A stretch of 35,733 nucleotides of DNA from Pelagibacterales bacterium SAG-MED34 (GTDB lineage: Bacteria; Pseudomonadota; Alphaproteobacteria; Pelagibacterales; Pelagibacteraceae): positions 1 to 35,733 of the forward strand of contig JACWEE010000008.1 of NCBI GenBank assembly GCA_014653665.1. The letters are read 5' to 3'. Both the position numbers and the translations under genes were made by a program. A model generated the notes under the pieces. That model was not told the origin of the DNA, searched no databases, and saw only the letters and a list, made by a program, of their open reading frames with translations. Numbering within the stretch: the stretch's first letter is position 1; every line of letters starts with the position of its first letter. Shown in pieces: positions 1 through 7,398 of this stretch.

Positions 1-480
1 TCTAAAGGTAAAATTATAGGTATGGGTGGTTCAGCTGGAGGGTTGTTGATGGGGGCAGTTGTAAATGCAGCTCCTGAGCTATTTTTAGGGTTAATAATGG
101 CTGTACCATTTGTAGACTCCTTAACAACTAACCTTGATCATTCACTACCTTTAACAGTTGGAGAATTTGATGAATTTGGAAATGCTAAAGATAACAAAGA
201 TCATTTTGATTATATTTATTCTTATGCTCCATATAACAATATTAAAAAAATGGATTACCCAAATATTTTAATTACTACAAGTCTTAGTGACAATAGAGTT
301 CTATTTGATGAACCAGCAAAATTTACTGCCAAACTAAGAGACTATAAGACAGATAATAATTTATTATTATTAAAAACAGAGATGAACGCTGGTCATGGAG
401 GAAAATCTGGCAGGGATGGCGCAATTGAAGAAATAGCTCTTGATTATGCTTTTGCCTTAAAAATTGCAGAAAAAATTTAA
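1..480 (+). CDS. ptrB: Oligopeptidase B (protease II), C-terminal part
   Basis: This is the last 159 codons of a serine peptidase of the prolyl oligopeptidase family (S9A), cut by the window's left edge; the open frame runs in from base 1. The alpha/beta-hydrolase catalytic parts are visible: the nucleophile elbow GGSAGG (Ser codon 31-33), the acid-loop region SLSDNRVLFDEPAKF, and the catalytic His in NAGHGGKSGR. The stretch with VPFVD, LPLTVGEFDEFGN and YAPYNN is characteristic of oligopeptidase B rather than prolyl oligopeptidase. Family knowledge: the enzyme cleaves short peptides after basic residues in the cytoplasm. All three triad elements in this part are intact, so the gene looks functional. 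The beta-propeller domain lies outside the window. Confidence 0.93.
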   Translation, partial: SKGKIIGMGGSAGGLLMGAVVNAAPELFLGLIMAVPFVDSLTTNLDHSLPLTVGEFDEFGNAKDNKDHFDYIYSYAPYNNIKKMDYPNILITTSLSDNRVLFDEPAKFTAKLRDYKTDNNLLLLKTEMNAGHGGKSGRDGAIEEIALDYAFALKIAEKI

Positions 481-490
481 ATAATCTTGT

Positions 491-518
491 ATTGAAATTT
501 TATAATTAGTCACCATAT
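491..518 (+). promoter_or_regulatory. Sigma-32 (RpoH)-type heat-shock promoter of the Hsp20 gene
   Basis: ATTGAAA (491-497) differs by one base from the RpoH -35 consensus CTTGAAA. CACCATAT (511-518) matches the -10 consensus CCCCATNT at all but one specified position. The 13-base spacer is in the usual range. The predicted start of transcription, near 525, falls at the first base of the hairpin at 526-548, so the mRNA would begin with that structure. The assignment is by eye, without a matrix score. Confidence 0.55.
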
Positions 519-525
519 CAATATT

Positions 526-580
526 GTAAGTCGCCTAATGGGGCTTACATAAATTAACTTGCTTAACAAAAGGAGTAAAT
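526..580 (+). promoter_or_regulatory. ROSE-like RNA thermometer in the Hsp20 leader
   Basis: Two structures fill this leader. A hairpin at 526-548 pairs GTAAGTC with GGCTTAC (G-U allowed), then CC with GG past one bulged G, around a TAAT loop. Next, TTGCTT (559-564) faces AAGGAG (570-575) across a five-base AACAA loop, hiding the Shine-Dalgarno AGGAG (571-575). The UUGCU anti-SD element and its G-G mismatch opposite the SD are the hallmark of ROSE elements known upstream of alphaproteobacterial and enterobacterial small heat-shock genes. Heat would melt the weak helix and open translation. Pairing is by inspection; the AU-rich base of the second helix is weak. Confidence 0.6.
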
Positions 581-1027
581 ATGACAAGTAAGGATCTATC
601 TATCTTTAATTCACTAAGACCGTTTTCTATTGGTTTCGACGATATGTTCGACCAATTTGAAAGTATGCTTGGTAATGGTGGTATGACTATGCAATCGAAT
701 TATCCGCCATACAACATAAGAAAAACTGGTAAAGACAACTATTCAATTGAAGTTGCATTGGCTGGTTTTAATAAAAAAGATGTCGAGGTTGAGTTCGAAG
801 ATAATATATTAACTGTTAGAACGAAACAGCTTAATAAGTCTGATGAGCAAAATGAAGACGGTGAAATTATTCATAAAGGAATATCACAAAGACAATTTGC
901 AAGATCTTTTACTATTGCAGACGATGTAAAAGTAAATGATGCTGAACTTAAGGATGGTCTTTTAACAATTGCTTGTGAAAGAATTTTACCAGATCACAAG
1001 AAAAAAAGACTTATTGATATTAAGTAA
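581..1027 (+). CDS. ibpA: Small heat-shock protein, Hsp20/IbpA family
   Basis: A 148-residue ATP-independent holdase chaperone that binds unfolding proteins during heat stress and passes them to DnaK/ClpB (family knowledge). The N-terminus has SIFNSLRPFSIGFDDMFDQFE, typical of the IbpA class. The alpha-crystallin domain spans about residues 45-140, with YNIRKTGKDNYSIEVALAGF, the strand ending in LTVRT, and the closing DGLLTIACER (the A-x-x-x-n-GxL-type motif). The short C-terminal tail (DHKKKRLIDIK) lacks a clear I-x-I anchor other than IDI. Start at 581 has a perfect AGGAG five bases upstream. It has its own heat-shock promoter and thermometer leader and is followed by a hairpin, so it is probably monocistronic. 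Confidence 0.93.
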   Translation: MTSKDLSIFNSLRPFSIGFDDMFDQFESMLGNGGMTMQSNYPPYNIRKTGKDNYSIEVALAGFNKKDVEVEFEDNILTVRTKQLNKSDEQNEDGEIIHKGISQRQFARSFTIADDVKVNDAELKDGLLTIACERILPDHKKKRLIDIK

Positions 1028-1042
1028 ATAAATTTTAACCTT

Positions 1043-1066
1043 ACTTGTGGGGTTAGCCCCACAAGT
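1043..1066. terminator. Bidirectional hairpin between convergent genes
   Basis: A perfect 10-bp stem, ACTTGTGGGG with CCCCACAAGT, closes a TTAG loop. It lies between the end of the Hsp20 gene and the stop codon of the opposite-strand lipoprotein gene. GC content is far above the surroundings. The U-tract is poor on both sides (TTTAAAA on the plus strand, AAGGTTAAAATTT on the minus strand), so it may be an imperfect intrinsic terminator or an mRNA 3' end stabiliser. It can serve both converging transcripts. Confidence 0.7.
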
Positions 1067-1369
1067 TTAAAAGCATCCACTAGAACTGAAAGCTATAATA
1101 GTTCCACTAGCGTTTACTTCAAATCTTCTTTCACACGGTACTCCGTACTTTTTGGTTTTGTAAATTAAAACTTCATTGCCTATACTATTAATGATGTCCT
1201 CACTAGGAGCGCCTAGTTCTAACCTCATTTTATTAACATCTCCTCCAACGAATAAACCGTATTTTTTATTTTCTTTTTCTACAACCTCGTCCGTTTTATT
1301 CTGAATAGTTTGACAGCCTGCAGTTAAAATAAGTATTGAGATTAATGTGATAGCGAATTTAATTTTCAT
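1067..1369 (-). CDS. Small outer-membrane lipoprotein, SmpA/BamE-like fold (putative)
   Basis: A 100-residue protein with a lipoprotein signal peptide: MKIK, a hydrophobic run, then the lipobox LTAGC with Cys19 as the acylated residue. Residue 20 is Gln, not Asp, consistent with outer-membrane sorting in a Gram-negative cell. The mature part has MRLELGAPSEDI, then EVLIYKTK, then CERRFEVNASGTIIAFSSSGC. This order (LG-x-P turn, aromatic strand, Cys, strand with Gly turn, final Cys) resembles SmpA/OmlA-like lipoproteins, but the match is by pattern only. The two C-terminal cysteines could form a disulfide. Function is not known. It is divergent from the ABC importer genes and convergent with the Hsp20 gene. 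Confidence 0.7.
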   Translation of the reverse strand: MKIKFAITLISILILTAGCQTIQNKTDEVVEKENKKYGLFVGGDVNKMRLELGAPSEDIINSIGNEVLIYKTKKYGVPCERRFEVNASGTIIAFSSSGCF

Positions 1370-1508
1370 AATTAACTTATAATACTGAAATGTGACGAAA
1401 GATTAACTTAAAAGTTGAAAAAAAAATAAGTTTTCTATCAAAATTAGTTAAATATATTGTATTTATATTACTTAATTCTTTATTTTTACTACTATCAAAT
1501 CGATTCTT
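1370..1508. other. Non-coding divergent gap (139 bases)
   Basis: This gap carries the promoters of the lipoprotein gene (minus) and of the importer operon (plus). It is almost all A and T, with a nine-base A run near 1420 and an imperfect inverted repeat (AACTTA...TAAGTT) around it. On the minus strand TATTAT sits about 10 bases before the lipoprotein start. I cannot assign a convincing -35/-10 pair for the importer operon, and I see no riboswitch-like fold or open frame. Confidence 0.4.
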
Positions 1509-3008
1509 ATGAATACAAAACTCAAAGTATCCGAAATTTCAAAAATTTATCCAGGATGCATTGCAAACGATAAAGTATCATTAGAATTTGGAAGTGGAAA
1601 AATATACGCTTTATTGGGAGAAAATGGTGCTGGCAAGTCTACACTAGTTAAAATCCTGTCAGGAGTTGTAAAGCCTGATTCAGGGGAGGTTTTTTTAAAT
1701 AACGAAAGTATTAAACTAAATTCTCCCTTAGATGCCAAAAAAAATAATATTGGAATGGTTTTTCAACATTTTAATCTCTTTGAGACTTTATCAGTATTTG
1801 AAAATTTAAGCATCGATAGTGACAATAAAGATGAAGATCTAAGAGTTTTAGTAAACGATATATTAAAAAAATATAATTTTAAAATCGATCTAGATATTCC
1901 TGTTCTAAATTTATCTGCAGGTCAAAAACAAAAAGTAGAAATAATAAGATGTTTAATTAGAAATCCAAAAGTATTGATTATGGATGAACCTACATCAGTT
2001 TTAACTGAACAAGAAACCGATGATTTATTCATTTCATTAAAACAATTTTCTAAAGATGGAATTTTAATTATTTATATTACACATAAATTGAAAGAAGTTT
2101 TATCACTTTGTGATGAGGTGGCCGTAATGAGAAAAGGCAAAGTAGTTTCCGTTAGCAATACAATAAATGAAAAAATTGAAAGTTTAGCCAATAAAATGGT
2201 AGGTGAAAATCTAAATACAATTAAGAAGAAAATTAATAATTTTAAGGACAGTGAAGAAATTTTAAAAGTCTCAAATTTAAATTTTAAAAGTGACGATCCA
2301 TATGAAACAAACTTAAAAGATTTAAACCTTTCTTTAAAAAAAGGAGAGTGTTTAGGTATAGCTGGTATTTCAGGAAACGGTCAAAATGAACTATTTCAAA
2401 TACTAAGTGGTGAAATAATTACCGAAGGTACGTCTATAATGTTCAGAAATAAAGAAATTGGAAAGTTAAACCCTAGAGAAAGAAGAGAATACCTTATGGC
2501 TTTTTCACCAGAAGATCGTATCTCGCAAGCTGCAGTACCTGAATTAAAGATATATGAAAATGTTGCATTAAACAATTTTAAATCATCAAACTTTTTTGAA
2601 AAAGGTTTAGTGAATGAAAAGAAAATAAAAGAACACTCCAAGAAGATACTTTCTAATTTTTCTGTTAATACAGACAATGTTGAACTAAAAAGTCAATTTT
2701 TGTCTGGCGGAAATCTTCAAAAATTAATTATTGGAAGAGAATTAATTACTTCTCCTGAATTATTGGTATGTTTTAACCCCACATGGGGTCTTGATGTTGG
2801 CGCAATCAACTACATTCATGAAACATTAATTCAAATTAATGAACAAGGAAAATCATCAATATTAATTTCTACTGATAACGATGAACTATTAAAATTAAGC
2901 GACCGTATTTGTGTAATTTATAAAGGTAAACTATCTAAAATAATGAATGCAGATACTGTTACTGCTGAAAAATTAGGAATTTTGATGGGAGGAGGCTCAA
3001 TTGATTAA
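1509..3008 (+). CDS. BMP-type ABC importer, double ATP-binding subunit
   Basis: A 499-residue cytoplasmic protein with two fused ABC ATPase domains, as in sugar (MglA/RbsA) and nucleoside (NupO/YufO) importers. Domain 1 is complete: Walker A GENGAGKST (37-45), signature LSAGQ (135-139), Walker B VLIMDEPTS. Domain 2 is degenerate, as usual for the type: its P-loop is GISGNGQNE and its Walker B reads LLVCFNPTWGLD, lacking the catalytic Glu, while the signature LSGGN (about 398) is kept. The active site formed by domain 1 Walker A/B with the domain 2 signature would be the working one. It is first of four importer genes and overlaps the next by 8 bases. No clear Shine-Dalgarno precedes the ATG. 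The BMP-type partner points to purine nucleosides. Confidence 0.93.
   Translation: MNTKLKVSEISKIYPGCIANDKVSLEFGSGKIYALLGENGAGKSTLVKILSGVVKPDSGEVFLNNESIKLNSPLDAKKNNIGMVFQHFNLFETLSVFENLSIDSDNKDEDLRVLVNDILKKYNFKIDLDIPVLNLSAGQKQKVEIIRCLIRNPKVLIMDEPTSVLTEQETDDLFISLKQFSKDGILIIYITHKLKEVLSLCDEVAVMRKGKVVSVSNTINEKIESLANKMVGENLNTIKKKINNFKDSEEILKVSNLNFKSDDPYETNLKDLNLSLKKGECLGIAGISGNGQNELFQILSGEIITEGTSIMFRNKEIGKLNPRERREYLMAFSPEDRISQAAVPELKIYENVALNNFKSSNFFEKGLVNEKKIKEHSKKILSNFSVNTDNVELKSQFLSGGNLQKLIIGRELITSPELLVCFNPTWGLDVGAINYIHETLIQINEQGKSSILISTDNDELLKLSDRICVIYKGKLSKIMNADTVTAEKLGILMGGGSID
2987..3000 (+). promoter_or_regulatory. Shine-Dalgarno that fixes a TTG start
   Basis: GGGAGGAGG (2987-2995) lies inside the end of the ATPase gene, five bases before TTG at 3001. 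It is by far the best ribosome-binding site in the importer operon and supports the TTG as the true start of the first permease. Confidence 0.7.
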
Positions 3009-4074
3009 AATTGAAAAGCGTAACGATGTATCCCAATCAATTTACTTTTTAACACCGATTTTAGCCATTTTTCTAACATTATTTGGCGGTGGGATTATTT
3101 TTTATATTTTGGGTTTTAATCCTATTGAGGCTTTAAAATTTTTTTTTATTACCCCCATTTCAGATTTATACGGATTAAGTGAACTTTTGGTAAAAGCTAC
3201 ACCACTTTGTTTAATAGCGATAGGTTTATCTTTTTGTTTTAAAAGTAATAATTGGAATATTGGTGCAGAAGGTCAACTTATTTTTGGTGGAATAGTCGGC
3301 GGTGGAGTTGCTTTGTTATTTTATAATCACGATGGATTTTATGTTTTACCAATAATTATATTATCTGGTGCAATTGGTGGGATGTTATTTGCAATGATAC
3401 CAGCAATTTTGAAAACCTATTTTAACACTAATGAAATTTTGGTCAGCTTAATGCTGGTTTATGTTGCAAAATTATTGTTAGATTATTTAGTGGTTGGTCC
3501 TTGGAGCAATCCTGAAGGTTTTAATTTTCCAGAAACAAGACAATTTAGTGAGTCTGCAAGAATGCCAATTTTATTTGACGGTTTAAGGATTCATGCTGGA
3601 ATATTTATTACTCTCATCACTGTATTCTTAAGCTGGCTTATATTGTACAAAACTTATTTAGGTTTTCAAATAAAAGTTTCAGGCTTAAGTTTAAAAACTG
3701 CGAAATATGCAGGGTACAAAGGTAAGACAATGATTATTATTGTTTTTATGATAAGTGGAGCATGTGCCGGTCTTGCAGGTGTAGGTGAGATAACAGGACC
3801 AATAGGACAATTACATAGAAACATTTCTCCTGATTATGGCTTCACTGCAATAATTGTTGCTTTTTTAGGAAGACTAAATCCAGTTGGAATTATATTTGCA
3901 TCTTTAATTGTTGCGCTAACTTATTTAGGAGCAGAAACAGCTCAGATATTTTTACAAGTACCAAAATATACAGGTCAAGTTTTTCAAGGAATGATTTTAT
4001 TTTTCCTTCTTGGGTCTGATTATTTATTATTTTTTAAAATAAAATTTTTAGGTTTAAAAAAAAATGAGCTTTGA
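3001..4074 (+). CDS. BMP-type ABC importer permease 1 (NupP/YufP-like)
   Basis: A 357-residue inner-membrane permease of the BPD_transp_2 family (LivH/RbsC fold), with about 9-10 hydrophobic segments. Recognisable parts are KATPLCLIAIGLSFCFKSN, followed by WNIGAEGQLIFGGI, the conserved motif of nucleoside-type permeases, and the ABC-contact loop around GLSLKTAKYAGYKG (about 230-245), then ISGACAGLAGVGE. It forms the membrane channel with the next gene product. The start is TTG, chosen because of the strong Shine-Dalgarno just upstream and the 8-base overlap with the ATPase gene, which suggests translational coupling. It overlaps the second permease by 11 bases. Confidence 0.92.
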   Translation: MIKIEKRNDVSQSIYFLTPILAIFLTLFGGGIIFYILGFNPIEALKFFFITPISDLYGLSELLVKATPLCLIAIGLSFCFKSNNWNIGAEGQLIFGGIVGGGVALLFYNHDGFYVLPIIILSGAIGGMLFAMIPAILKTYFNTNEILVSLMLVYVAKLLLDYLVVGPWSNPEGFNFPETRQFSESARMPILFDGLRIHAGIFITLITVFLSWLILYKTYLGFQIKVSGLSLKTAKYAGYKGKTMIIIVFMISGACAGLAGVGEITGPIGQLHRNISPDYGFTAIIVAFLGRLNPVGIIFASLIVALTYLGAETAQIFLQVPKYTGQVFQGMILFFLLGSDYLLFFKIKFLGLKKNEL

Positions 4075-4996
4075 TTTAAATTTTATAGGTATTTTAATTG
4101 GTGCCATCATGGCATCATCGGTTCCTTTAATACTTGCTGCATCTGGGGAATTAATAACAGAAAGATCTGGTGTTTTAAATCTTGGGGTAGAAGGAATGAT
4201 GATAATTGGAGCAATTTCTGGATTTGCTTTAATGGTAGTGACTGATAATTTATTTTTTGCAGTAGTAGGCTCTATGCTGTCAGGTTTAATTTTATCTCTT
4301 ATTTTTGGATTACTTACTCAATCACTCCTTACAAATCACGTGGCTACAGGTCTTGCGCTAACTATCTTTGGTATTGGAATGTCAGCAATGATAGGAAAGA
4401 ATTTTGTTGGAATTCCAGGAAAGGAATTTCCGTTATTATTCCTTAATTTAAAGGAAAGTATTCCTTTTTTGGGTCCCATATTCTTTGGTCATTCAATTAT
4501 ATTATATTTTGCATTTGGATTACCTTTTTTAACAAATTATTTTTTGAAGAAGACTAAAACTGGTTTAATTATCAGAGCCGTTGGGGATTCGCCAACTTCA
4601 GCCTCTAATCAAGGAATTAATGTTACATTAGTAAGATACAGTTGCATTCTTTATGGAGGTGCAATGTGTGGATTGGCAGGTGCATACCTGTCATTAATAT
4701 ATACTCCCCAATGGATTGAGAATATGACAGGGGGTAGAGGATGGATTGCACTAGCTTTAGTAGTTTTTGCAACATGGAGTCCGATTAAAGTTCTTATAGG
4801 TGCATTAATATTTGGCGGAATTACAATTTTACAATTACATATGCAGGCAGTGGGTTTAAGAATTCCAGTTCAATTATTAAGTGCATTGCCATATATCATG
4901 ACAATAATAGTTTTAGTTGTAATTTCTCGTGATAGTAGAAAAATAAAACTAAATACACCAACTTCACTGGGACAAATCTTCTATAAGGAAAAGTGA
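4064..4996 (+). CDS. BMP-type ABC importer permease 2 (NupQ/YufQ-like)
   Basis: The 310-residue partner permease of the same BPD_transp_2 family. Family marks are ASSVPLILAASGELITERSG, then LNLGVEGMMIIGAISGF near the N-terminus, the EAA-like contact loop IIRAVGDSPTSASNQGINV (about 169-187), and GGAMCGLAGAYLSL. About eight membrane segments are visible, and the tail is a short basic cytoplasmic end. The ATG lies inside the end of the upstream permease (11-base overlap ATGAGCTTTGA), so the two channel halves are probably translated in fixed ratio. The binding-protein gene follows after an 86-base gap. Confidence 0.92.
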   Translation: MSFDLNFIGILIGAIMASSVPLILAASGELITERSGVLNLGVEGMMIIGAISGFALMVVTDNLFFAVVGSMLSGLILSLIFGLLTQSLLTNHVATGLALTIFGIGMSAMIGKNFVGIPGKEFPLLFLNLKESIPFLGPIFFGHSIILYFAFGLPFLTNYFLKKTKTGLIIRAVGDSPTSASNQGINVTLVRYSCILYGGAMCGLAGAYLSLIYTPQWIENMTGGRGWIALALVVFATWSPIKVLIGALIFGGITILQLHMQAVGLRIPVQLLSALPYIMTIIVLVVISRDSRKIKLNTPTSLGQIFYKEK

Positions 4997-5003
4997 TGTT
5001 AGC

Positions 5004-5037
5004 TATTCCAAAATAAATATTTTTTTTTATTAGAATA
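5004..5037 (+). other. Imperfect AT-rich stem-loop between permease and binding-protein genes
   Basis: TATTC (5004-5008) can pair with GAATA (5033-5037), and A-rich with T-rich flanks continue the helix with several mismatches. Such structures between permease and binding-protein genes can give unequal expression by partial termination or mRNA protection. The helix is weak, and in this composition it may be chance. Confidence 0.25.
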
Positions 5038-5082
5038 ATGATTAGTTTGTAGTATCACAAATAAAATTTAAAGGGGAATCAA

Positions 5083-6147
5083 ATGTATAAACTATTTTTA
5101 AGATGTTTAATTTCTGTATTATTTTTGCTTGGCTTCAGCATAAATGCAAACGCAGAATTTAAAGTTGGCTTTGTTTATGTTGGACCAACTGGAGACCATG
5201 GATGGACATACCAACATCATGAAGGAAGAAATGCGGTTGAGGCTTTGGGAATAAAAACTACTTACGTAGAAAGCGTACCTGAAGGTGCAGATGCAGAGAG
5301 AGTTATAAGACAATTAGCACAATCTGGTCACGACCTAATCTTTACGACTAGTTTTGGATATATGGATCCAACAAACAAGGTAGCTAAAGATTTTCCAAAT
5401 GTAAAATTTGAACATGCAACAGGTTACAAAAGAGAGCATTCAAATGTCTCAACATATTCAGCAAGGTTTTATGAAGGTAGAACTTTATTAGGACATATGG
5501 CTGGAAAGATGACAAAGACAAATACTATTGGATACATTGCTTCTTTTCCAATTCCTGAGGTTATAAGAGGAATTAATGCAATGACATTAGCCGCTCAAAA
5601 AGTAAATCCTGATATTAAGACAAAAATTGTTTGGGTTTTTACTTGGTATGATCCAGGAAAAGAATCTGAAGCAGCTCAAGCTTTGATTGATCAAGGTGCA
5701 GATATAATTATGCAACACACTGACAGTACTGCTCCTGTACAAGTTGCTGAAAAAGCAGGAGTTTGGTCTTTTGGTCAAGCAAGTGATATGCAAAGATTTG
5801 CTCCAAAATCAATATTAACGTCAATTATTGATGATTGGGCACCTTACTATGTTGAAAGATCAATTGCAGCAAGAGATGGTACTTGGAAACAACAAGATAC
5901 TTGGCATGGATTAAAAGAAGGAATGGTAGCTATGGCTCCTTATAATTCTGCAATGGGAAGTGATTTAATTAAAGAAGTTGAACAACTTCAAAAAGACTTG
6001 GCTTCTGGTAAAGCTCACTCTTTTACAGGTCCAATTTATGATCAAAAAGGAAACATTCTTGTTGCTGAAGGTGCAGTAGCAGACGATGGTATGTTAGCAG
6101 GAATGAATGTGTATGTTAAAGGGGTAGAAGGAGATATCCCTCAATAA
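5083..6147 (+). CDS. BMP-family periplasmic substrate-binding protein (PnrA-like)
   Basis: A 354-residue exported binding protein of the BMP/Med family, which binds purine nucleosides in characterised members. A Sec signal peptide with cleavage after ANA (about residue 24) is clear. Cys8 lies before the hydrophobic core, so this is a soluble periplasmic protein, not the lipoprotein form of Gram-positives. Family marks: KVGFVYVGPTGDHGWTYQHH at the mature N-terminus, LAQSGHDLIFTTSFGYMD, and IGYIASFPIPEVIRGINA. A Trp/Asp-rich stretch (VWVFTWYDPGKESEAAQALIDQGADI) and HTDSTAP line the cleft in this family. An AAGGGGA Shine-Dalgarno precedes the ATG. It is the last gene of the importer set and ends at a strong terminator. 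The exact ligand cannot be read from sequence. Confidence 0.92.
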   Translation: MYKLFLRCLISVLFLLGFSINANAEFKVGFVYVGPTGDHGWTYQHHEGRNAVEALGIKTTYVESVPEGADAERVIRQLAQSGHDLIFTTSFGYMDPTNKVAKDFPNVKFEHATGYKREHSNVSTYSARFYEGRTLLGHMAGKMTKTNTIGYIASFPIPEVIRGINAMTLAAQKVNPDIKTKIVWVFTWYDPGKESEAAQALIDQGADIIMQHTDSTAPVQVAEKAGVWSFGQASDMQRFAPKSILTSIIDDWAPYYVERSIAARDGTWKQQDTWHGLKEGMVAMAPYNSAMGSDLIKEVEQLQKDLASGKAHSFTGPIYDQKGNILVAEGAVADDGMLAGMNVYVKGVEGDIPQ

Positions 6148-6171
6148 ATACTTATTAGAAAAATTAAAATT

Positions 6172-6199
6172 AAAGGCCAGCTTAGTCTGGCCTTTTTTT
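6172..6199 (+). terminator. Intrinsic terminator of the importer operon
   Basis: AAAGGCCAG and CTGGCCTTT form a perfect 9-bp stem around a CTTAGT loop and are followed by a seven-base T run (6193-6199). This is the best plus-strand terminator near any operon end in the window. Its 3' end touches the stop codon of the opposing phosphoribosyltransferase gene. Confidence 0.88.
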
Positions 6200-6722
6200 A
6201 TTTAGAATACTTTTTTTTCAAACCATCAATATTGATTTCATCATAATACTCAGATGGTTGAACAATCCATGGATCATTATCTAATAAAATTGGACAGAAA
6301 TCAGGTGTAAAAGTGGAAGATTTTTTTTTCCAAAGACATGCTGTTTTAATTTCATTTATATGGTCCTTGACAGGTTCATATTCTTTAAGCCACTCTATAC
6401 TTTTATTTAAAGTCAGTCCTGTATCTGATAGATCATCTACTAATAATACATTTTTAAAATCTTCGTTAGTTGCAATTGCACTTATATCTCGTGCAAATAT
6501 TAGCTCCCCTTGTTTATCTTGTACCGTATCACCGGAATAACTTTGAATTACAACATAAGCAGTAGGTAATTTAAAAATTCTAGATAAAATGTCTATAATT
6601 GGAGCCGCACCTCTCATGATGCCGACTAATACTGTTGGCTTATATTTTTTTTCAATTTCTAAAGCAAGTTTCTCAACTACGTTTTTATATTCTTCATAAG
6701 TAATTATTAATTTATCAGGCAT
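6198..6722 (-). CDS. Purine-type phosphoribosyltransferase (Gpt/HGPRT-like)
   Basis: A 174-residue type I phosphoribosyltransferase. The PRPP-binding motif VLLVDDLSDTGLTL (about 92-105) is intact, with the adjacent acidic pair; the PPi loop VGIMRGAAP (about 33-41) and the flexible loop SYSGDT are in place. The C-terminal WIVQPSEYYDEI is a typical base-binding end for the xanthine/hypoxanthine/guanine group. It converts a free purine base plus PRPP to the nucleotide in the cytoplasm. It lies tail-to-tail with the nucleoside-type importer, which supports a purine salvage role. Specificity (Gpt versus Hpt) is not settled by sequence alone. Confidence 0.85.
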   Translation of the reverse strand: MPDKLIITYEEYKNVVEKLALEIEKKYKPTVLVGIMRGAAPIIDILSRIFKLPTAYVVIQSYSGDTVQDKQGELIFARDISAIATNEDFKNVLLVDDLSDTGLTLNKSIEWLKEYEPVKDHINEIKTACLWKKKSSTFTPDFCPILLDNDPWIVQPSEYYDEINIDGLKKKYSK

Positions 6723-6765
6723 AAAAATTTGGTATCATAAATAAAAATATTAAAAAAGGATAAAT

Positions 6766-7068
6766 ATGAAAACTTATTGGATAAGTCTATACTTAGAAAT
6801 CTCAAGCCAGGATAACTTAAAAAAATACGGAGAAAAGGCTATTCCTATAATTAAAAGTTATGGGGGGAAACCAGTAGTTAGAGGTGGTAAATTAAAGTCA
6901 TTTAGTGGGCCAAACGTTGTGCGTACTGTAATATGGGAGTTCCCGACTTACAATGATGCTATATCATGCCATGAATCAACTGATTATAAATCTGCTTGGA
7001 CTCATGCAGAGGATACAACTAAGAGGATAATGTTTATTGTTGAAGGAGTAGAACAAGAACAAAATTGA
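6766..7068 (+). CDS. DUF1330 family protein, copy 1
   Basis: A 100-residue cytoplasmic protein of the DUF1330 (dimeric alpha/beta-barrel) family. Family marks are the first strand KTYWISLYLEI, then the central RGGK, VIWEFPTYNDAISCHES, and a YKSAW segment near the end. Biochemical function of the family is not established. An AAGGA Shine-Dalgarno is seen before the ATG. It is the first of two tandem paralogues, separated from the second by 42 bases, and is divergent from the phosphoribosyltransferase gene by only 43 bases. Confidence 0.85.
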   Translation: MKTYWISLYLEISSQDNLKKYGEKAIPIIKSYGGKPVVRGGKLKSFSGPNVVRTVIWEFPTYNDAISCHESTDYKSAWTHAEDTTKRIMFIVEGVEQEQN

Positions 7069-7110
7069 TAAAGTAAAAATTGATTATATAATGATAAATA
7101 AAGGAAAATT

Positions 7111-7398
7111 ATGAAAGGTTATGTAGTTTGTGTGTGGGAAAAAATTAATAATGAGGAAAAATTAAATGAATATGCTGTAAAAGCTAAGATTGCTGCAGAT
7201 AAATACTCAGGGACATTTATAATTAGAGGTGGAAAAAATAGAACCAATGAAGGAATAAACTCTCCTAGAACAACTGTAGTTGAATTTATAGATTATAACA
7301 CAGCAATAGAATTTTATGACTCACCTGAGTATCAGGAAGCACTTGACGTTATTAAAGGCCATGCTGTAAGACATCATCAAATAGTTGAAGGCACTTAA
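7111..7398 (+). CDS. DUF1330 family protein, copy 2
   Basis: A 95-residue paralogue of the preceding gene, with the same architecture: KGYVVCVWEKI, FIIRGGKNR, TTVVEFIDYNTAIEFYDSPEYQ. The two have diverged strongly, so the duplication is old or the two were acquired separately. It has its own AAAGGA Shine-Dalgarno. The stop codon interlocks with the stop of the DNA glycosylase gene on the other strand (shared TTAA, 7395-7398). Function unknown; an alpha/beta-barrel dimer is expected, possibly a heterodimer with copy 1. Confidence 0.85.
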   Translation: MKGYVVCVWEKINNEEKLNEYAVKAKIAADKYSGTFIIRGGKNRTNEGINSPRTTVVEFIDYNTAIEFYDSPEYQEALDVIKGHAVRHHQIVEGT

